Positions 7,645 to 16,706 of a DNA stretch of 64,000 nucleotides are shown here, piece after piece. A program made the position numbers and the translations under genes. The notes below the pieces were generated by a model that saw only the letters and a list, made by a program, of their open reading frames with translations, was not told the DNA's origin and did no database searches. Position 1 is the stretch's first letter. Every line of letters begins with the position of its first letter. The stretch comes from Falsiroseomonas sp050563545 (GTDB lineage Bacteria; Pseudomonadota; Alphaproteobacteria; Acetobacterales; Acetobacteraceae), in the NCBI RefSeq assembly GCF_050563545.1, contig NZ_JBNXUM010000037.1, forward strand, positions 1 to 64,000, written 5' to 3'.

Positions 7645-8820
7645 CTACCTCGCCTCCATCAACTGCGCCGTCACCAACCGCCGGACGGGGCCGAGCGCCG
7701 CGCCCAGCCGCAGCACCGCCCCGCGCAGCGCTCGCGCCGGCGCGCGGTCATCGGTGTAGAGGCTCGCGATGGTGTTCGTCGCGGCGTAGAGCGGCGCCGT
7801 CGCGATCCAATGCGCGCGCTCATAACGGAGCAGCCCGCCGGGATCGGCTATGTCGCGCTTGCGTTCCAGCGCGTGACGGATCTGTGTCGCCAGCCGCTCC
7901 GCGCCGGCCAGCCCGAAGTTGAAGCCATGCGCGGTGACGGGATGCATGCCGACCGCCGCATCGCCGATCAGCGCGAAGCGCGTGGCCACGAAGCGCATGG
8001 CGTAGGTCGTGACCAGGGGATAGGCGTGCCGCGTGCCGACCAGCCGCATCGCGCCCCAGCGGGACTTCGTGCGCTGCGTGGAATCCGCGCCGAATTCCTC
8101 CGGCGTCATCTTCATGAGCTCGTCGATCCTTCGCGCCGACAGCGTCAGCACGATGGAGGAGACGTCGCCATTCAGCGGCAGCATCGCCACGGTCTGGCCG
8201 TGGCCGAACCACTCCGTCGCGATGCCGCCATGCGGTTTCTCATGCGCAACCCGCGCGACGAGCATGGATTTCCCGAAGTCGCGCATGCGCGTCGCTATGC
8301 CCATCTGGCGCCGCGCCTCCGACATCCGCGTATCGGCGGCGACCACCAGCCGCGCGCGGATCTCCCGCCCGTTGGCCAGGGTAAGCCTGCCGCCCTTCGG
8401 CGCCGTCTCCACCGCCGTGACAGCGACGCCCGTCACCAGTTCCGCGCAATCCGCTGACTTCACCGCGTCGTAGAGCGCGCGCCGGATCAGGTGGTTCGGC
8501 ACCAGCATCCCGAGCGGCGTCTCGCCCGGCGGCGCGAAATCCAGCACGAAGGGCGAGGCGCCGTCCTGCACGCGCGCCTGGCGCAGCGGCGACATCTCAT
8601 CCCCGGGGATGCGGTCCCAGGCCTCGATGTCCTGCAGGATGTCCTGCGATCGGTGCGTCAGCGCGATCTCCCGCCCGTCGAAGGCCGGGTCGGCGATGGC
8701 GGATTCCGGCGCGCGCTCCACCAGCACCAGCTTCAGCCCGCTGCCGGCCAACAGCCGCGCGAAGGACAGGCCCGCCGGGCCGGCGCCGATCACGGCGATG
8801 TCGCATTTCATGCGATCCAC
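7645..8820 (-). CDS. UbiH/UbiM-type FAD-dependent hydroxylase
   Basis: Class A flavoprotein monooxygenase of 391 residues. It shows the N-terminal FAD motif G12-A-G-P-A-G17, an A-A-D-T-R segment in the DG-motif region (about 161-165) and the C-terminal FAD motif G286-D-A-A-V-G-M-H-P294 followed by T-A-H-G-F-N. The last pattern and the length resemble UbiM, a ubiquinone-ring hydroxylase, but a role in catabolic hydroxylation is possible. It is the last gene of a minus-strand operon behind three CoA-transferase genes, only 5 bases beyond the stop of the class III enzyme. That setting is unusual for a ubiquinone gene. Confidence 0.78.
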   Translation of the reverse strand: MDRMKCDIAVIGAGPAGLSFARLLAGSGLKLVLVERAPESAIADPAFDGREIALTHRSQDILQDIEAWDRIPGDEMSPLRQARVQDGASPFVLDFAPPGETPLGMLVPNHLIRRALYDAVKSADCAELVTGVAVTAVETAPKGGRLTLANGREIRARLVVAADTRMSEARRQMGIATRMRDFGKSMLVARVAHEKPHGGIATEWFGHGQTVAMLPLNGDVSSIVLTLSARRIDELMKMTPEEFGADSTQRTKSRWGAMRLVGTRHAYPLVTTYAMRFVATRFALIGDAAVGMHPVTAHGFNFGLAGAERLATQIRHALERKRDIADPGGLLRYERAHWIATAPLYAATNTIASLYTDDRAPARALRGAVLRLGAALGPVRRLVTAQLMEAR

Positions 8821-8825
8821 CTGGA

Positions 8826-10058
8826 TCAGCTCCTGCGCTTGTCAACCACGATGCCGGTCGCGGCGAGTTCCGCGATCTGCTCTTCCGTGAAGCCGTGCTG
8901 CGCCAGGATCGCCGCGCCATGCTCGTTGAAGCGCGGCGGCGCGGCCCGCGTGCCGCCCGGCGTGCGGCTCATCTTGATCGGCGTGCCGAGGCCGCGGTAC
9001 CAGCCGAGCTCCGTCACCATCTGCCGATGCGCGGTATGCGCGGCCTGAATCGTCTCGTCTACGTGCAGGACGGGGCCGGCGGGCACGCCACTGCGCAGCA
9101 GCCGGTCCGTCAACTCGTGCCCGTCCTCCTCGGCCAGCCGCGCATCGAGGATCGCGTCCAGCTCCGCGCGGTTCGTCACGCGCAGCGCGTTGGTCAGGAA
9201 GCGCGGGTCCCCAGGCAGGTCGTCCAGCCCCAGGAAGGCGCAGAACCGGCGGAAAGTCGGGTCGTTGCCGATGGCGCAGAAGATCTCGCAGGTCTTCGTG
9301 CGGTATTTCGAATAGGGGCTGATGTTGGGATGCGGATTCCCCGTTGCCTTGGGTCGCCTGCCATTGAGGAAATGGTTCGCGGCCTGGGGATGCAGCAGCG
9401 CCATGCCGCAATCATGCAGCGTCATGTCCAGGAACTGGCCCTTGCCGCTGCGGGTGCGCTCCTGCAGTGCCATCAGGATGCCGATGCAGGAATAGAGGCC
9501 CGTCGCGATGTCCACGATCGGCGTGCCCATGCGCAAGGGGCCCGTGCCGTCATTGCCGTTGATGGACATCAGCCCGACCATCGCCTGGATCACGGCGTCG
9601 TAGCCCGGCAGCGCGCCAAGCGGCCCGTCCGCGCCGAAGCCCGAGACGCGGCAATGCACCAGGCCGGGGAAGCGCCGCGACAGCGTGTCGTAACCGATGC
9701 CCCATTTCTCCATGCTGCCTGGCTTGTAGTTCTCGACCAGCACATCGGCGCCCTCGAGCAGCGTCAGCAGCACCGCGCGGCCCTCGGGCTTCGACAGGTC
9801 CAGCGCGAGCGAGCGCTTGTTGCGGTTCACGCCGATGAAGTAGCTGGCGTCGGACTCGTGGAAGGGCGGGCCCCAGTCCCGGACCTCGTCGCCCTGCGGC
9901 GGCTCGATCTTGATGACCTCGGCGCCGTGGTCGGACAGGATCATCGTGCAATACGGACCGCCGAGGACACGCGTCAGGTCGATCACCTTCAGTCCCGCCA
10001 GCGCGCCCGGCGACAGCGCGAGCCCCTTGCCTTCGGTGGTGGGCACCGCGTCGGTCAT
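8826..10058 (-). CDS. Class III CoA-transferase (CaiB/BaiF family)
   Basis: Moves CoA between carboxylic acids through an aspartyl-CoA intermediate. The 410-residue protein has the family N-terminal K-V-I-D-L-T-R-V-L-G-G-P, N-R-N-K-R-S-L-A-L-D-L and the catalytic-Asp segment P-I-V-D183-I-A-T-G. The frame is open well upstream, but the ATG at 10058 overlaps the stop of the previous gene by 4 bases and begins the conserved domain after a short leader. It sits in an operon with a two-subunit CoA-transferase and a flavin hydroxylase, so a carboxylate is probably activated and then oxidised. Confidence 0.88.
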   Translation of the reverse strand: MTDAVPTTEGKGLALSPGALAGLKVIDLTRVLGGPYCTMILSDHGAEVIKIEPPQGDEVRDWGPPFHESDASYFIGVNRNKRSLALDLSKPEGRAVLLTLLEGADVLVENYKPGSMEKWGIGYDTLSRRFPGLVHCRVSGFGADGPLGALPGYDAVIQAMVGLMSINGNDGTGPLRMGTPIVDIATGLYSCIGILMALQERTRSGKGQFLDMTLHDCGMALLHPQAANHFLNGRRPKATGNPHPNISPYSKYRTKTCEIFCAIGNDPTFRRFCAFLGLDDLPGDPRFLTNALRVTNRAELDAILDARLAEEDGHELTDRLLRSGVPAGPVLHVDETIQAAHTAHRQMVTELGWYRGLGTPIKMSRTPGGTRAAPPRFNEHGAAILAQHGFTEEQIAELAATGIVVDKRRS

Positions 10059-10804
10059 GCCGCCTGCTTCCTTCCAAAAACGCGCGCGCAGAATTCCGGG
10101 TAGGTTTCCAGCATCTCGTCGCAGACGGGCCCGCGCAGCAGCGCGAGCTCGGCCTCCGTCGGATCGGGCGTGAGCGGGACGGCGTCCGCGACGTCGAAAT
10201 CGAAGCCGGTTGCGGCGCGGATGCTCTCCACGCTCTCGCCGGGATGCAGGCTCTCCAGCGAGAACCGCGCGCGTGCGGGATCGAAGCGGAAGACGCAGCG
10301 CCCGGTCACCAGCGCCTGCGCGGTGCCACGGCGGAACACGCCGGGCGGCGACACGCCGGGGGCGGAGACGTTGTCCACGCGCTTGACCAGCACGCGCGGC
10401 GAATGCTCCTCGCGGAAGAGGATGGTGCGCGGCGTCATGAAATACATGAAGGCCGACCCGAACGACCCGGGGAACCGCACGCCCGTCCCCGGCCAGCCGC
10501 CGGTGCCGACGAGGTTGATGTTCGCCTCGCCGTCGATCTGGCCGCCGCCCAGGAAGAACAGGTCGATCCGCCCCTGGCCCGTCAGGTCGAAGAGCTCGCG
10601 CGACCCCTCGGTGAAGGGATTTCCCGACCGCTTGTGCAGCAGCGACAGCCGCACCGTATGGCCCTGCTTCTTCACCAGCCAGCACGCCGCCGCGGGGATG
10701 GGCGAGGCCGCACCGACCGCGATGTGGCGCGCCGGCGGTGCGCGGGGGTCCAGGATCAGCCGCGCCAGCGCCGCGGCAAGCCGCTCCTCCGGCCTGATGC
10801 TCAT
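10055..10804 (-). CDS. CoA-transferase beta subunit (GctB/IpdB-like)
   Basis: Second subunit of a family I-type CoA-transferase or a related ring-cleaving hydrolase of the IpdAB kind; 249 residues. Typical features are the F-L-G-G-G-Q-I-D-G-E-A-N-I-N segment, a P-P-G-V-F-R-R-G motif and a C-terminal L-H-P-G-E-S-V-E followed by A-A-T-G-F. The start overlaps the alpha-subunit stop by 4 bases and its own stop overlaps the class III enzyme start by 4, so all three are translationally coupled. Confidence 0.83.
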   Translation of the reverse strand: MSIRPEERLAAALARLILDPRAPPARHIAVGAASPIPAAACWLVKKQGHTVRLSLLHKRSGNPFTEGSRELFDLTGQGRIDLFFLGGGQIDGEANINLVGTGGWPGTGVRFPGSFGSAFMYFMTPRTILFREEHSPRVLVKRVDNVSAPGVSPPGVFRRGTAQALVTGRCVFRFDPARARFSLESLHPGESVESIRAATGFDFDVADAVPLTPDPTEAELALLRGPVCDEMLETYPEFCARVFGRKQAA

Positions 10805-11625
10805 GCCGCGGCCTGTGCGCGCTCGGCGAACACGTAGCGGTCGAGATATTCCCGGAACCCGGCCTCGGTCTTCGCCATCCGCGCATACTCCGCGACATGG
10901 GCGGCGTCGAAGCCGTAGAGATCGAGCAGCGCCACCGGCCAGGCCCCGCGCTCGGCCACCGCGATCGCCTCGACATAGGTCGCGCTGATGCATCCCGGCG
11001 CGAGCCGCTCATCCTCCAGCATGTTGCCCTCGTGCAGCCTCTCGACCGTCGCGAGCACCCGCTGCGACGCATGCGCCAGCGTCGCCAGTTCGCGCCGCCG
11101 CCCGACCCAGATGTTGCCTTCCTCGTCCGCCATCGCGCCATGGATCGCCGCGACGTCGGGCGACCGGGCGGGCAGCAGGACGATGCGGTCCTCCGCCTCG
11201 GCGAACGGGTTCTGGATCACCGTCCAGTCCGGCCGGTTCGCCAGGATGTCGCTGCCGATGATCCCGCGCAGCGGCATGAAGGGCACGCCCTTCTCGGCGG
11301 CCTGCAGCATGGTGTGGATCGCCGGGCAGGTCGCGTCCCGCACCGTGATCGCGCCGGCCTTCAGCGCGGCCGCGAATCGCGGCGCGAATCCCGCCTCGCC
11401 CAGGCTGACGGCCGAGGTCTCGACCTCCGCCACGCAGCCCGCGCCGATCAGCAGGTCGGTCGCGAAGCCCGAGACCGGCACGCCCAGCAGCCGCAGCCCC
11501 TTCGCCCCTCGCCGCACCAGCGCGCGCGCCAGCGCCACTGACGGCAGCGAGTTGTCCGGCGGCAGCGCGACCAGGGCGCCATCCGGCACGATCTCGGCCA
11601 TCGCCTCCAAGGTGATCGGGGTCAT
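10801..11625 (-). CDS. CoA-transferase alpha subunit (GctA/IpdA-like)
   Basis: First gene of the operon, 274 residues. It pairs with the beta subunit encoded immediately downstream with a 4-bp overlap. Recognisable segments are the N-terminal V-P-D-G-A-L-V-A-L, a long central helix-rich region and A-I-H-G-A-M-A-D-E-E-G-N-I, the loop typical of this family. IpdAB homologues open the last steroid ring, while GctAB homologues transfer CoA to glutaconate; sequence reading alone cannot choose between them. The gene is divergent from an acetyltransferase gene with 71 bases between. Confidence 0.83.
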   Translation of the reverse strand: MTPITLEAMAEIVPDGALVALPPDNSLPSVALARALVRRGAKGLRLLGVPVSGFATDLLIGAGCVAEVETSAVSLGEAGFAPRFAAALKAGAITVRDATCPAIHTMLQAAEKGVPFMPLRGIIGSDILANRPDWTVIQNPFAEAEDRIVLLPARSPDVAAIHGAMADEEGNIWVGRRRELATLAHASQRVLATVERLHEGNMLEDERLAPGCISATYVEAIAVAERGAWPVALLDLYGFDAAHVAEYARMAKTEAGFREYLDRYVFAERAQAAA

Positions 11626-11696
11626 GCGGGTGGGGCTCCTCGTGCCGCGAAACTAGTCCCCGCGACCCACGGGGCCAAGCATGGCAGGATGACGCC

Positions 11697-12263
11697 ATGC
11701 CCGACCCCGTCACGCTGCGCGGCCCCCGCGTCACGCTGCGCCCCTGGCGCCTGCCCGAGGATCTCGACCCGCTCTTCGCCATCAACGGCGACGCGCAGGC
11801 GATGCGTCATTTCCTGAACGTGATGGATCGCGCGGAATCCGACGCCTGGGCCGCCCGCATCGCCGGGCTCTTCGGCGACCACGGGTACGGCTTCTGGCCC
11901 GTGGACCTCCCGGGCGAGGGCCTGGTCGGCGTCGTCGGCATCCAGCCCATCATGTTCGAGGCCGCCTTCGCGCCGGGCCACGAGATCGGCTGGCGCATCG
12001 CCACCCGCGCCCAGCGCCGGGGCCTGGCCGAGGAAGCCGCCCGCCTCGCGCTGGCCCATGCCTTCGGCCCCGCCGGCCTGCCGCGCATCCACGCCTGGAC
12101 GCCGCCGGGCAACGAGCCCTCCTGGCGCCTCATGGAGAAGCTCGGCATGCGGCGCGTCGGGATCTTCGATCACCCGCGGATCCCGGAGGGCCATCCGATC
12201 CGCCCGCACCTATTGTATGTCATCGAGCGCGAGGATTGGATCGCCGACCGCCTCGGGACTTGA
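11697..12263 (+). CDS. GNAT acetyltransferase, RimJ/RimL type
   Basis: A 188-residue acetyl-CoA-dependent N-acetyltransferase. It opens L-R-G-P-R-V-T-L-R-P-W, the usual beginning of RimJ/RimL-like enzymes. The E-I-G-W-R-I strand and Q-R-R-G-L-A-E-E-A helix form the acetyl-CoA site, and N-E-P-S-W-R-L-M-E-K-L-G-M is the conserved C-terminal helix. The target (protein N-terminus or small molecule) is unknown. The next gene starts 53 bases later on the same strand. Confidence 0.85.
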   Translation: MPDPVTLRGPRVTLRPWRLPEDLDPLFAINGDAQAMRHFLNVMDRAESDAWAARIAGLFGDHGYGFWPVDLPGEGLVGVVGIQPIMFEAAFAPGHEIGWRIATRAQRRGLAEEAARLALAHAFGPAGLPRIHAWTPPGNEPSWRLMEKLGMRRVGIFDHPRIPEGHPIRPHLLYVIEREDWIADRLGT

Positions 12264-12316
12264 ACCGTCTTCGCGCAAGGGCGAGGCTTCCCCGGACGGA
12301 CAGGGACGGAAACGCC

Positions 12317-14260
12317 ATGCGGAAACTCGCCATCCTGGCCGGCGCGCTCGCGCTCGCGCAGCCCGCCAGGGCCGAACTCCTTCGCTTCGAGCTCACCCAG
12401 CCGCCGCGACCCGCGCTGGAGGGCCGCGCCTTCGGCAATGTTGGCCCTTATGTCGAGATCCGCGCCCGCGCCACGATCGCGCTCGACCCCGCTGATCCCC
12501 GCAACGCCGTCATCGCCGACCTCGACCGCGCGCCGCGCAACGCGCAGGGCAGGGTGGAGGCGACCGCGGACGTCATTCTCTTCCGCCCCGCCGACCTCTC
12601 CCGCGGCAACGGCACGCTGCTGGTCGAACCGCCCAACCGCGGCCGCCGCATCATCACGCAGCTGTTGAACGACACCTCGGCCGGCGCCACCCCGCGCCAG
12701 GAACAGGCGGCCGATGCCGGCAACGGCTGGACGTTCCGCCAGGGCTACGCCCTCGCCTGGATCGGCTGGCAGGGCGACTGGACGCCGAGCCCGGGGATGC
12801 GCGTGGACGTTCCCCGCGTGTCGGGCATCACGGGCCCCGCGCGCGAGGAGTTCGTCTTCGACAACACCCAGAACCCCGCCGTCGCGCAGCTCACCTATCC
12901 CGTTGCCGACCCGGTTTCCGTCGTGCTGACGGTGCGCGCGCGCCAGGAAGACCCGCGCCAGCAGCCGCAGGGAATGTCGTTCCGCCTGCTCGACGGCGAC
13001 CGCGTGGAGATCACGCGCCCGGCCGGCTTTGACGCCGGCGCGGTCTACGAGATGACCTACACCGCGCGCGATCCGCTGGTGCTGGGGATGGGCTTCGCGG
13101 GCTTCCGCGACGTCACCGCGTTCCTCCGCCGCGACGGCAGCGATGCCAACCCGCTGGCGCAGAACGGGCGCAGCACGGTGCAGGTCGCGACCTCGCTCGG
13201 CGTCTCGCAATCCGGCCGCTTCCTGCGCGACTTCCTGTATCTCGGCTTCAACGAGGACACGCGCGGCCGCCAGGTCTTCGACGCGCTGGTTCCGCACATC
13301 CCCGGCGCGCGTCGCACCTTCATGAACGCCCGCTTCGCGCAGCCCGGCCGCAACCCGTCCGACCACACGGATCGGCTCTATCCCGCCGACCAGTTCCCCT
13401 TCGCCTATGCGATGTCGGCGGACCCCCTGACCGGCGCGCGGGACGGGCTGCTCAGGCGCTGCCGTATCTCCGGCACCTGCCCCCGCATCTTCCAGACCGA
13501 CAGCGAGTTCGAGTTCTGGGGCGCGCGGGGCAGCCTCACCTACACCGACGCGGCCGGCCGGCATCTCGACCTGCCGCCCGAGGTGCGTGGCTTCATGATG
13601 ACGGGCCATCCGCACTACGCCGCCGCCGAGGCCGTGATGGCGCGCAACCCGATGTGTCAGATGCCGGTCAACCCGCTGCAGGCCGGCGCGCCGATGCGCG
13701 CGCTGATGGTCGCGCTCGAGGCCTGGGTGCGCGAGGGCGTTGAGCCGCCTTCGTCGCGCGTTCCGATGCTCTCCCAGGGCACGCTGGTCGCGGCGGCCGC
13801 CTATCCCGCCATCCCGGGCCTGTCGCGGCTGACCTCCTGGACGCCGGCGCCGCTGCTCGATCTCTCGAAGAACCCGCCGGAGGTTGTCGGCCGCTACCCC
13901 ATCCTCTTCCCGCGCGTCGACGCCGACGGCAACGCGGTCGCCGGCATCCGCCTGCCTGTCATCGAGGCTCCGCGCGCGAGCTATACCGGCTGGAACCCCC
14001 GCAGCGCCGGGTTCGGGGAGGGCGCGCTCTGCACCAACACAGGAAGCATGATCCCCTTCGCCGCGACGCGCGCCGAGCGGCTGGCCGCCAGCGACCCGCG
14101 CCCCTCCATCGAGGAACGCTGGCCCGACCAGGCCACCTATGTGGCCGCGGTCAGGGCCAGCGCCGATCGTCTTGTCGCCGAGCGGCTGCTGCTCGCCGAG
14201 GACGCGGCCGCCATGGTCGCCGCGGCAGAGGCCAACACCCTCGCGCGGCTGCCCCGCTGA
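12317..14260 (+). CDS. Secreted alpha/beta hydrolase-domain protein (PF20091-like)
   Basis: A 647-residue exported protein with a signal peptide ending P-A-R-A-E (cleavage near residue 19). The C-terminal two-thirds match the large alpha/beta hydrolase-domain proteins common in soil proteobacteria. The segment G-V-S-Q-S-G at about residues 295-300 holds the probable nucleophile (Ser297 or Ser299), and G-H-P-H-Y and L-P-V-I-E-A-P segments follow. The substrate is unknown; relatives are thought to act on esters or lactones. The ATG at 12317 gives an intact signal peptide, whereas the longer open frame upstream overlaps the acetyltransferase gene. Confidence 0.8.
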   Translation: MRKLAILAGALALAQPARAELLRFELTQPPRPALEGRAFGNVGPYVEIRARATIALDPADPRNAVIADLDRAPRNAQGRVEATADVILFRPADLSRGNGTLLVEPPNRGRRIITQLLNDTSAGATPRQEQAADAGNGWTFRQGYALAWIGWQGDWTPSPGMRVDVPRVSGITGPAREEFVFDNTQNPAVAQLTYPVADPVSVVLTVRARQEDPRQQPQGMSFRLLDGDRVEITRPAGFDAGAVYEMTYTARDPLVLGMGFAGFRDVTAFLRRDGSDANPLAQNGRSTVQVATSLGVSQSGRFLRDFLYLGFNEDTRGRQVFDALVPHIPGARRTFMNARFAQPGRNPSDHTDRLYPADQFPFAYAMSADPLTGARDGLLRRCRISGTCPRIFQTDSEFEFWGARGSLTYTDAAGRHLDLPPEVRGFMMTGHPHYAAAEAVMARNPMCQMPVNPLQAGAPMRALMVALEAWVREGVEPPSSRVPMLSQGTLVAAAAYPAIPGLSRLTSWTPAPLLDLSKNPPEVVGRYPILFPRVDADGNAVAGIRLPVIEAPRASYTGWNPRSAGFGEGALCTNTGSMIPFAATRAERLAASDPRPSIEERWPDQATYVAAVRASADRLVAERLLLAEDAAAMVAAAEANTLARLPR

Positions 14261-14382
14261 GGGCGCTTCGGCACGCGCCCTGCCCGCGGCCCGGGCAGGT
14301 GCGCAGCGCCACGCCGCCTCACGTGAAGCTTACGCGCGAATCATGCTGGACTTGCGGGCCAGCTTTGCGTCATGAGCGCGCC

Positions 14383-15093
14383 ATGCGACGAGTCCCCCCG
14401 GCCCTCGCCGTCCTTGCCGCCGCCCCCTTGCTGGGCGGCGCGGCATCTCCTGGCCAGACCCCGCCCGACATCGCCGCCCAGGGCTGGCGCAAGGTCGATT
14501 GGCACGGCATCCGTCCCGCCGATTTCAGCGCCACGCAGTCCGGCGGCGTGCGCATCCGCGGGCAGGGGCAGGGCGCCTTCATCTCCCGCCCCCTGTCCGG
14601 CGAGGCGAGCTGCCTCGCCTGGCGCTGGCGCGTGGATGCCGGGCCGCCAGCGACCGACCTCAGCCGCAAGGGCGGCGACGACCGCGCCATCGCGATCACC
14701 ATCGGCTTCGCCGATTTCGGCCCGCAGGCCGGCTTCGTGCTGCGCACCCAGCACGCCGTCGCGCAGGCCTCGGCCGGTCCGCTCAACCTGCCGCGCAGCG
14801 CGCTGAGCTATGTCTATGGCGGCACCGGGCGCGAGGGGCAGGGGCGGCCGCAGGGTTTCTTCCCCAGCCCCTGGACCAGCGGCCTGACGCAGCTGCGCGT
14901 CCTGCGCCCCGCGGAAGCGCCGCGCGGGCAATGGGTGGAGGAGAGGGTGGACCTTGGCGCCGACTGGCGTGCCGCCTTCGGCGGTGACCGCGTCCCCGCG
15001 CTGCAGGACCTCACGATCTCCGCGGATGTCGAGGACACCGGCGCCCGCCTCGACGCCCAGGTCGAGAACATCCGCCTCGTGCCGTGTAGGTAA
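14383..15093 (+). CDS. DUF3047-type secreted protein
   Basis: A 236-residue protein with a signal peptide (M-R-R-V-P-P-A-L-A-V-L, cleavage near G-G-A-A-S). The mature part looks like a single beta-sandwich: W-R-K-V-D-W-H-G-I near the start, C-L-A-W-R-W-R-V-D in the middle, and an S-Y-V-Y-G-G-T strand. This is the usual pattern of DUF3047 proteins, whose function is not known. It stands alone, 122 bases after the hydrolase gene, and converges on a monooxygenase gene. Confidence 0.7.
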   Translation: MRRVPPALAVLAAAPLLGGAASPGQTPPDIAAQGWRKVDWHGIRPADFSATQSGGVRIRGQGQGAFISRPLSGEASCLAWRWRVDAGPPATDLSRKGGDDRAIAITIGFADFGPQAGFVLRTQHAVAQASAGPLNLPRSALSYVYGGTGREGQGRPQGFFPSPWTSGLTQLRVLRPAEAPRGQWVEERVDLGADWRAAFGGDRVPALQDLTISADVEDTGARLDAQVENIRLVPCR

Positions 15094-15132
15094 TTCGCTC
15101 TCTCTCCGCCCCTCCGACCCCCTCCCCGCGCG

Positions 15133-16155
15133 CTACGCCGCTGCCCGCATCCCCGCATTCGCCTCCGCCAGCAGCCGGAAGCTCGCCTGCCGCGCGACCG
15201 GGTCGTGGCAGGGCGTCAGCACCGCTACCTCCGCCGCGCCATGCGCCGCCGCGACGTCGCGCAGCTTCGCCACCACCTGCTCCGGCGCGCCGACGATCGC
15301 GCGCCGGCGCATGGCCTCGAGCCGCAGTTTCTCCTCCTCGGAGTAGGCGTAGGCCTCGGCCTCCTCCACGCTCGGCAGCGGCGGGAAGATCCCGCGGTCG
15401 CGCGACAGCCGCCAGAGCTCGCGCGAGCGGAACAGGCGGAACGCCTCGGCCTCGGTCCCCGCTGTCAGCGCGAAGACCGCGACCGCCCCATGCGGTCCCT
15501 GCAGCCGTCCGGGATGCGGTCGGAACCCGTCACGGTACATCGCCATTGCCTCCTCGCTGCCGCGCCCCTCGGTAATGAAATGCGCGAAGCAGTAGGGCAG
15601 GCCGAAATACGCCGCGAGCTGCGCGCCGAAATCGGAGCTGCCCAGCACCCAGACCTCCGGCGTCGTCGGCCCCTCAGGCTGCGCCGCGACGCGGGCGAAG
15701 GGATGGTTCGCCGGCAGCCCCTCGCCGAGCCAGCCCAGCAGCTCCTGCAGCTGCTGCGGGAAGCGGTCCGCGGCCTCGTTGGCATTGGGATTGAGCGCGA
15801 AGGCCGTCCGCCCGTCCGACCCCGGCGCGCGCCCGACGCCGAGGTCGATGCGCCCCGGCGCGATCGCCTCCAGCACCTTGAACTGCTCCGCGACCTTCAG
15901 CGCGGAATAGTGCGGCAGCATCACGCCCGCGGACCCCACGCGGATGCGCTGCGTCGTCGCGGCGATCGCCGAGATCAGGATCTCCGGCGCCGTGCCGGCA
16001 TGCGACGCGCTGTTGTGGTGCTCGGCCAGCCAGTAGCGCCGGTAGCCCCACTGGTCCGCGAGCCTGGCCAGCGCCAGCGTCTCCCGTATCGCCTCGGCCG
16101 GCGTGCGGCCCGACGCGACGGTGGACTGGTCCAGGATGGACAGGGCCAGGGTCAT
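15133..16155 (-). CDS. LLM-class flavin-dependent oxidoreductase (MsnO8-like)
   Basis: A 340-residue TIM-barrel enzyme of the bacterial luciferase type, using reduced FMN or F420-like flavin from a partner reductase. The N-terminal L-S-I-L-D-Q-S, the Y-W-L-A-E-H-H-N segment and the R-I-D-L-G-V-G-R-A-P-G loop are characteristic of the single-component-like MsnO8 branch. It has no obvious partner gene beside it. It is divergent from the guanine deaminase gene with 62 bases between. Confidence 0.88.
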   Translation of the reverse strand: MTLALSILDQSTVASGRTPAEAIRETLALARLADQWGYRRYWLAEHHNSASHAGTAPEILISAIAATTQRIRVGSAGVMLPHYSALKVAEQFKVLEAIAPGRIDLGVGRAPGSDGRTAFALNPNANEAADRFPQQLQELLGWLGEGLPANHPFARVAAQPEGPTTPEVWVLGSSDFGAQLAAYFGLPYCFAHFITEGRGSEEAMAMYRDGFRPHPGRLQGPHGAVAVFALTAGTEAEAFRLFRSRELWRLSRDRGIFPPLPSVEEAEAYAYSEEEKLRLEAMRRRAIVGAPEQVVAKLRDVAAAHGAAEVAVLTPCHDPVARQASFRLLAEANAGMRAAA

Positions 16156-16217
16156 GCAGATACCTCCGGACCGGAATGTGGGGCGGTCCGCGCCCCCCGT
16201 GAAGCCGGGAAGCAGCG

Positions 16218-16691
16218 ATGCCGAGCCACGACGACTTCATGCGCCAGGCCATCGCGCTGTCGCGCCAGGGCATGGAGGACAACAGGGGCGGCCCCTTCGG
16301 CGCCGTCGTCGTGCAGGACGGACGGGTGATCGCCGAGGGCTGGAACCAGGTCACCTCCACCAATGACCCGACCGCGCATGCGGAGATCGTGGCGATCCGC
16401 CGCGCCTGCATCGCGGCGGGATCGCGCGAGCTCCGGGGCGCCGTGCTCTACACGAGCTGCGAGCCCTGCCCGATGTGCCTGGCGGCCGCCTACTGGGCGC
16501 GGCTGGACGCGGTGTTCTACGCCAATGCGCGCGACGACGCCGCGGCGATCGGCTTCGACGACCAGTGGATCTACGACGAGGTGCCGAAGCCCATCGAGGC
16601 GCGCAGCCTGGCGATGCGCCGCCTGCTCGCCGCCGAGGCGCTGGAGGTCTTCCAGGCCTGGACGGCGAAGCAGGACAGGACGCCGTACTGA
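16218..16691 (+). CDS. guaD: Guanine deaminase, small cytidine-deaminase-fold type
   Basis: Hydrolyses guanine to xanthine. The 157 residues match the size of the small Bacillus-type guanine deaminase (156). Zinc-site motifs are H54-A-E56 and C81-E-P-C84-P-M-C87, with Glu56 as the proton shuttle. The C-terminal stretch F-D-D-Q-W-I-Y-D-E and final Tyr are typical of this type rather than of tRNA adenosine deaminase TadA. A purine-salvage role fits the other ureide-related genes 3-5 kb away, though they are not adjacent. Confidence 0.78.
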   Translation: MPSHDDFMRQAIALSRQGMEDNRGGPFGAVVVQDGRVIAEGWNQVTSTNDPTAHAEIVAIRRACIAAGSRELRGAVLYTSCEPCPMCLAAAYWARLDAVFYANARDDAAAIGFDDQWIYDEVPKPIEARSLAMRRLLAAEALEVFQAWTAKQDRTPY

Positions 16692-16706
16692 CGCGCCCCG
16701 GGCGCG

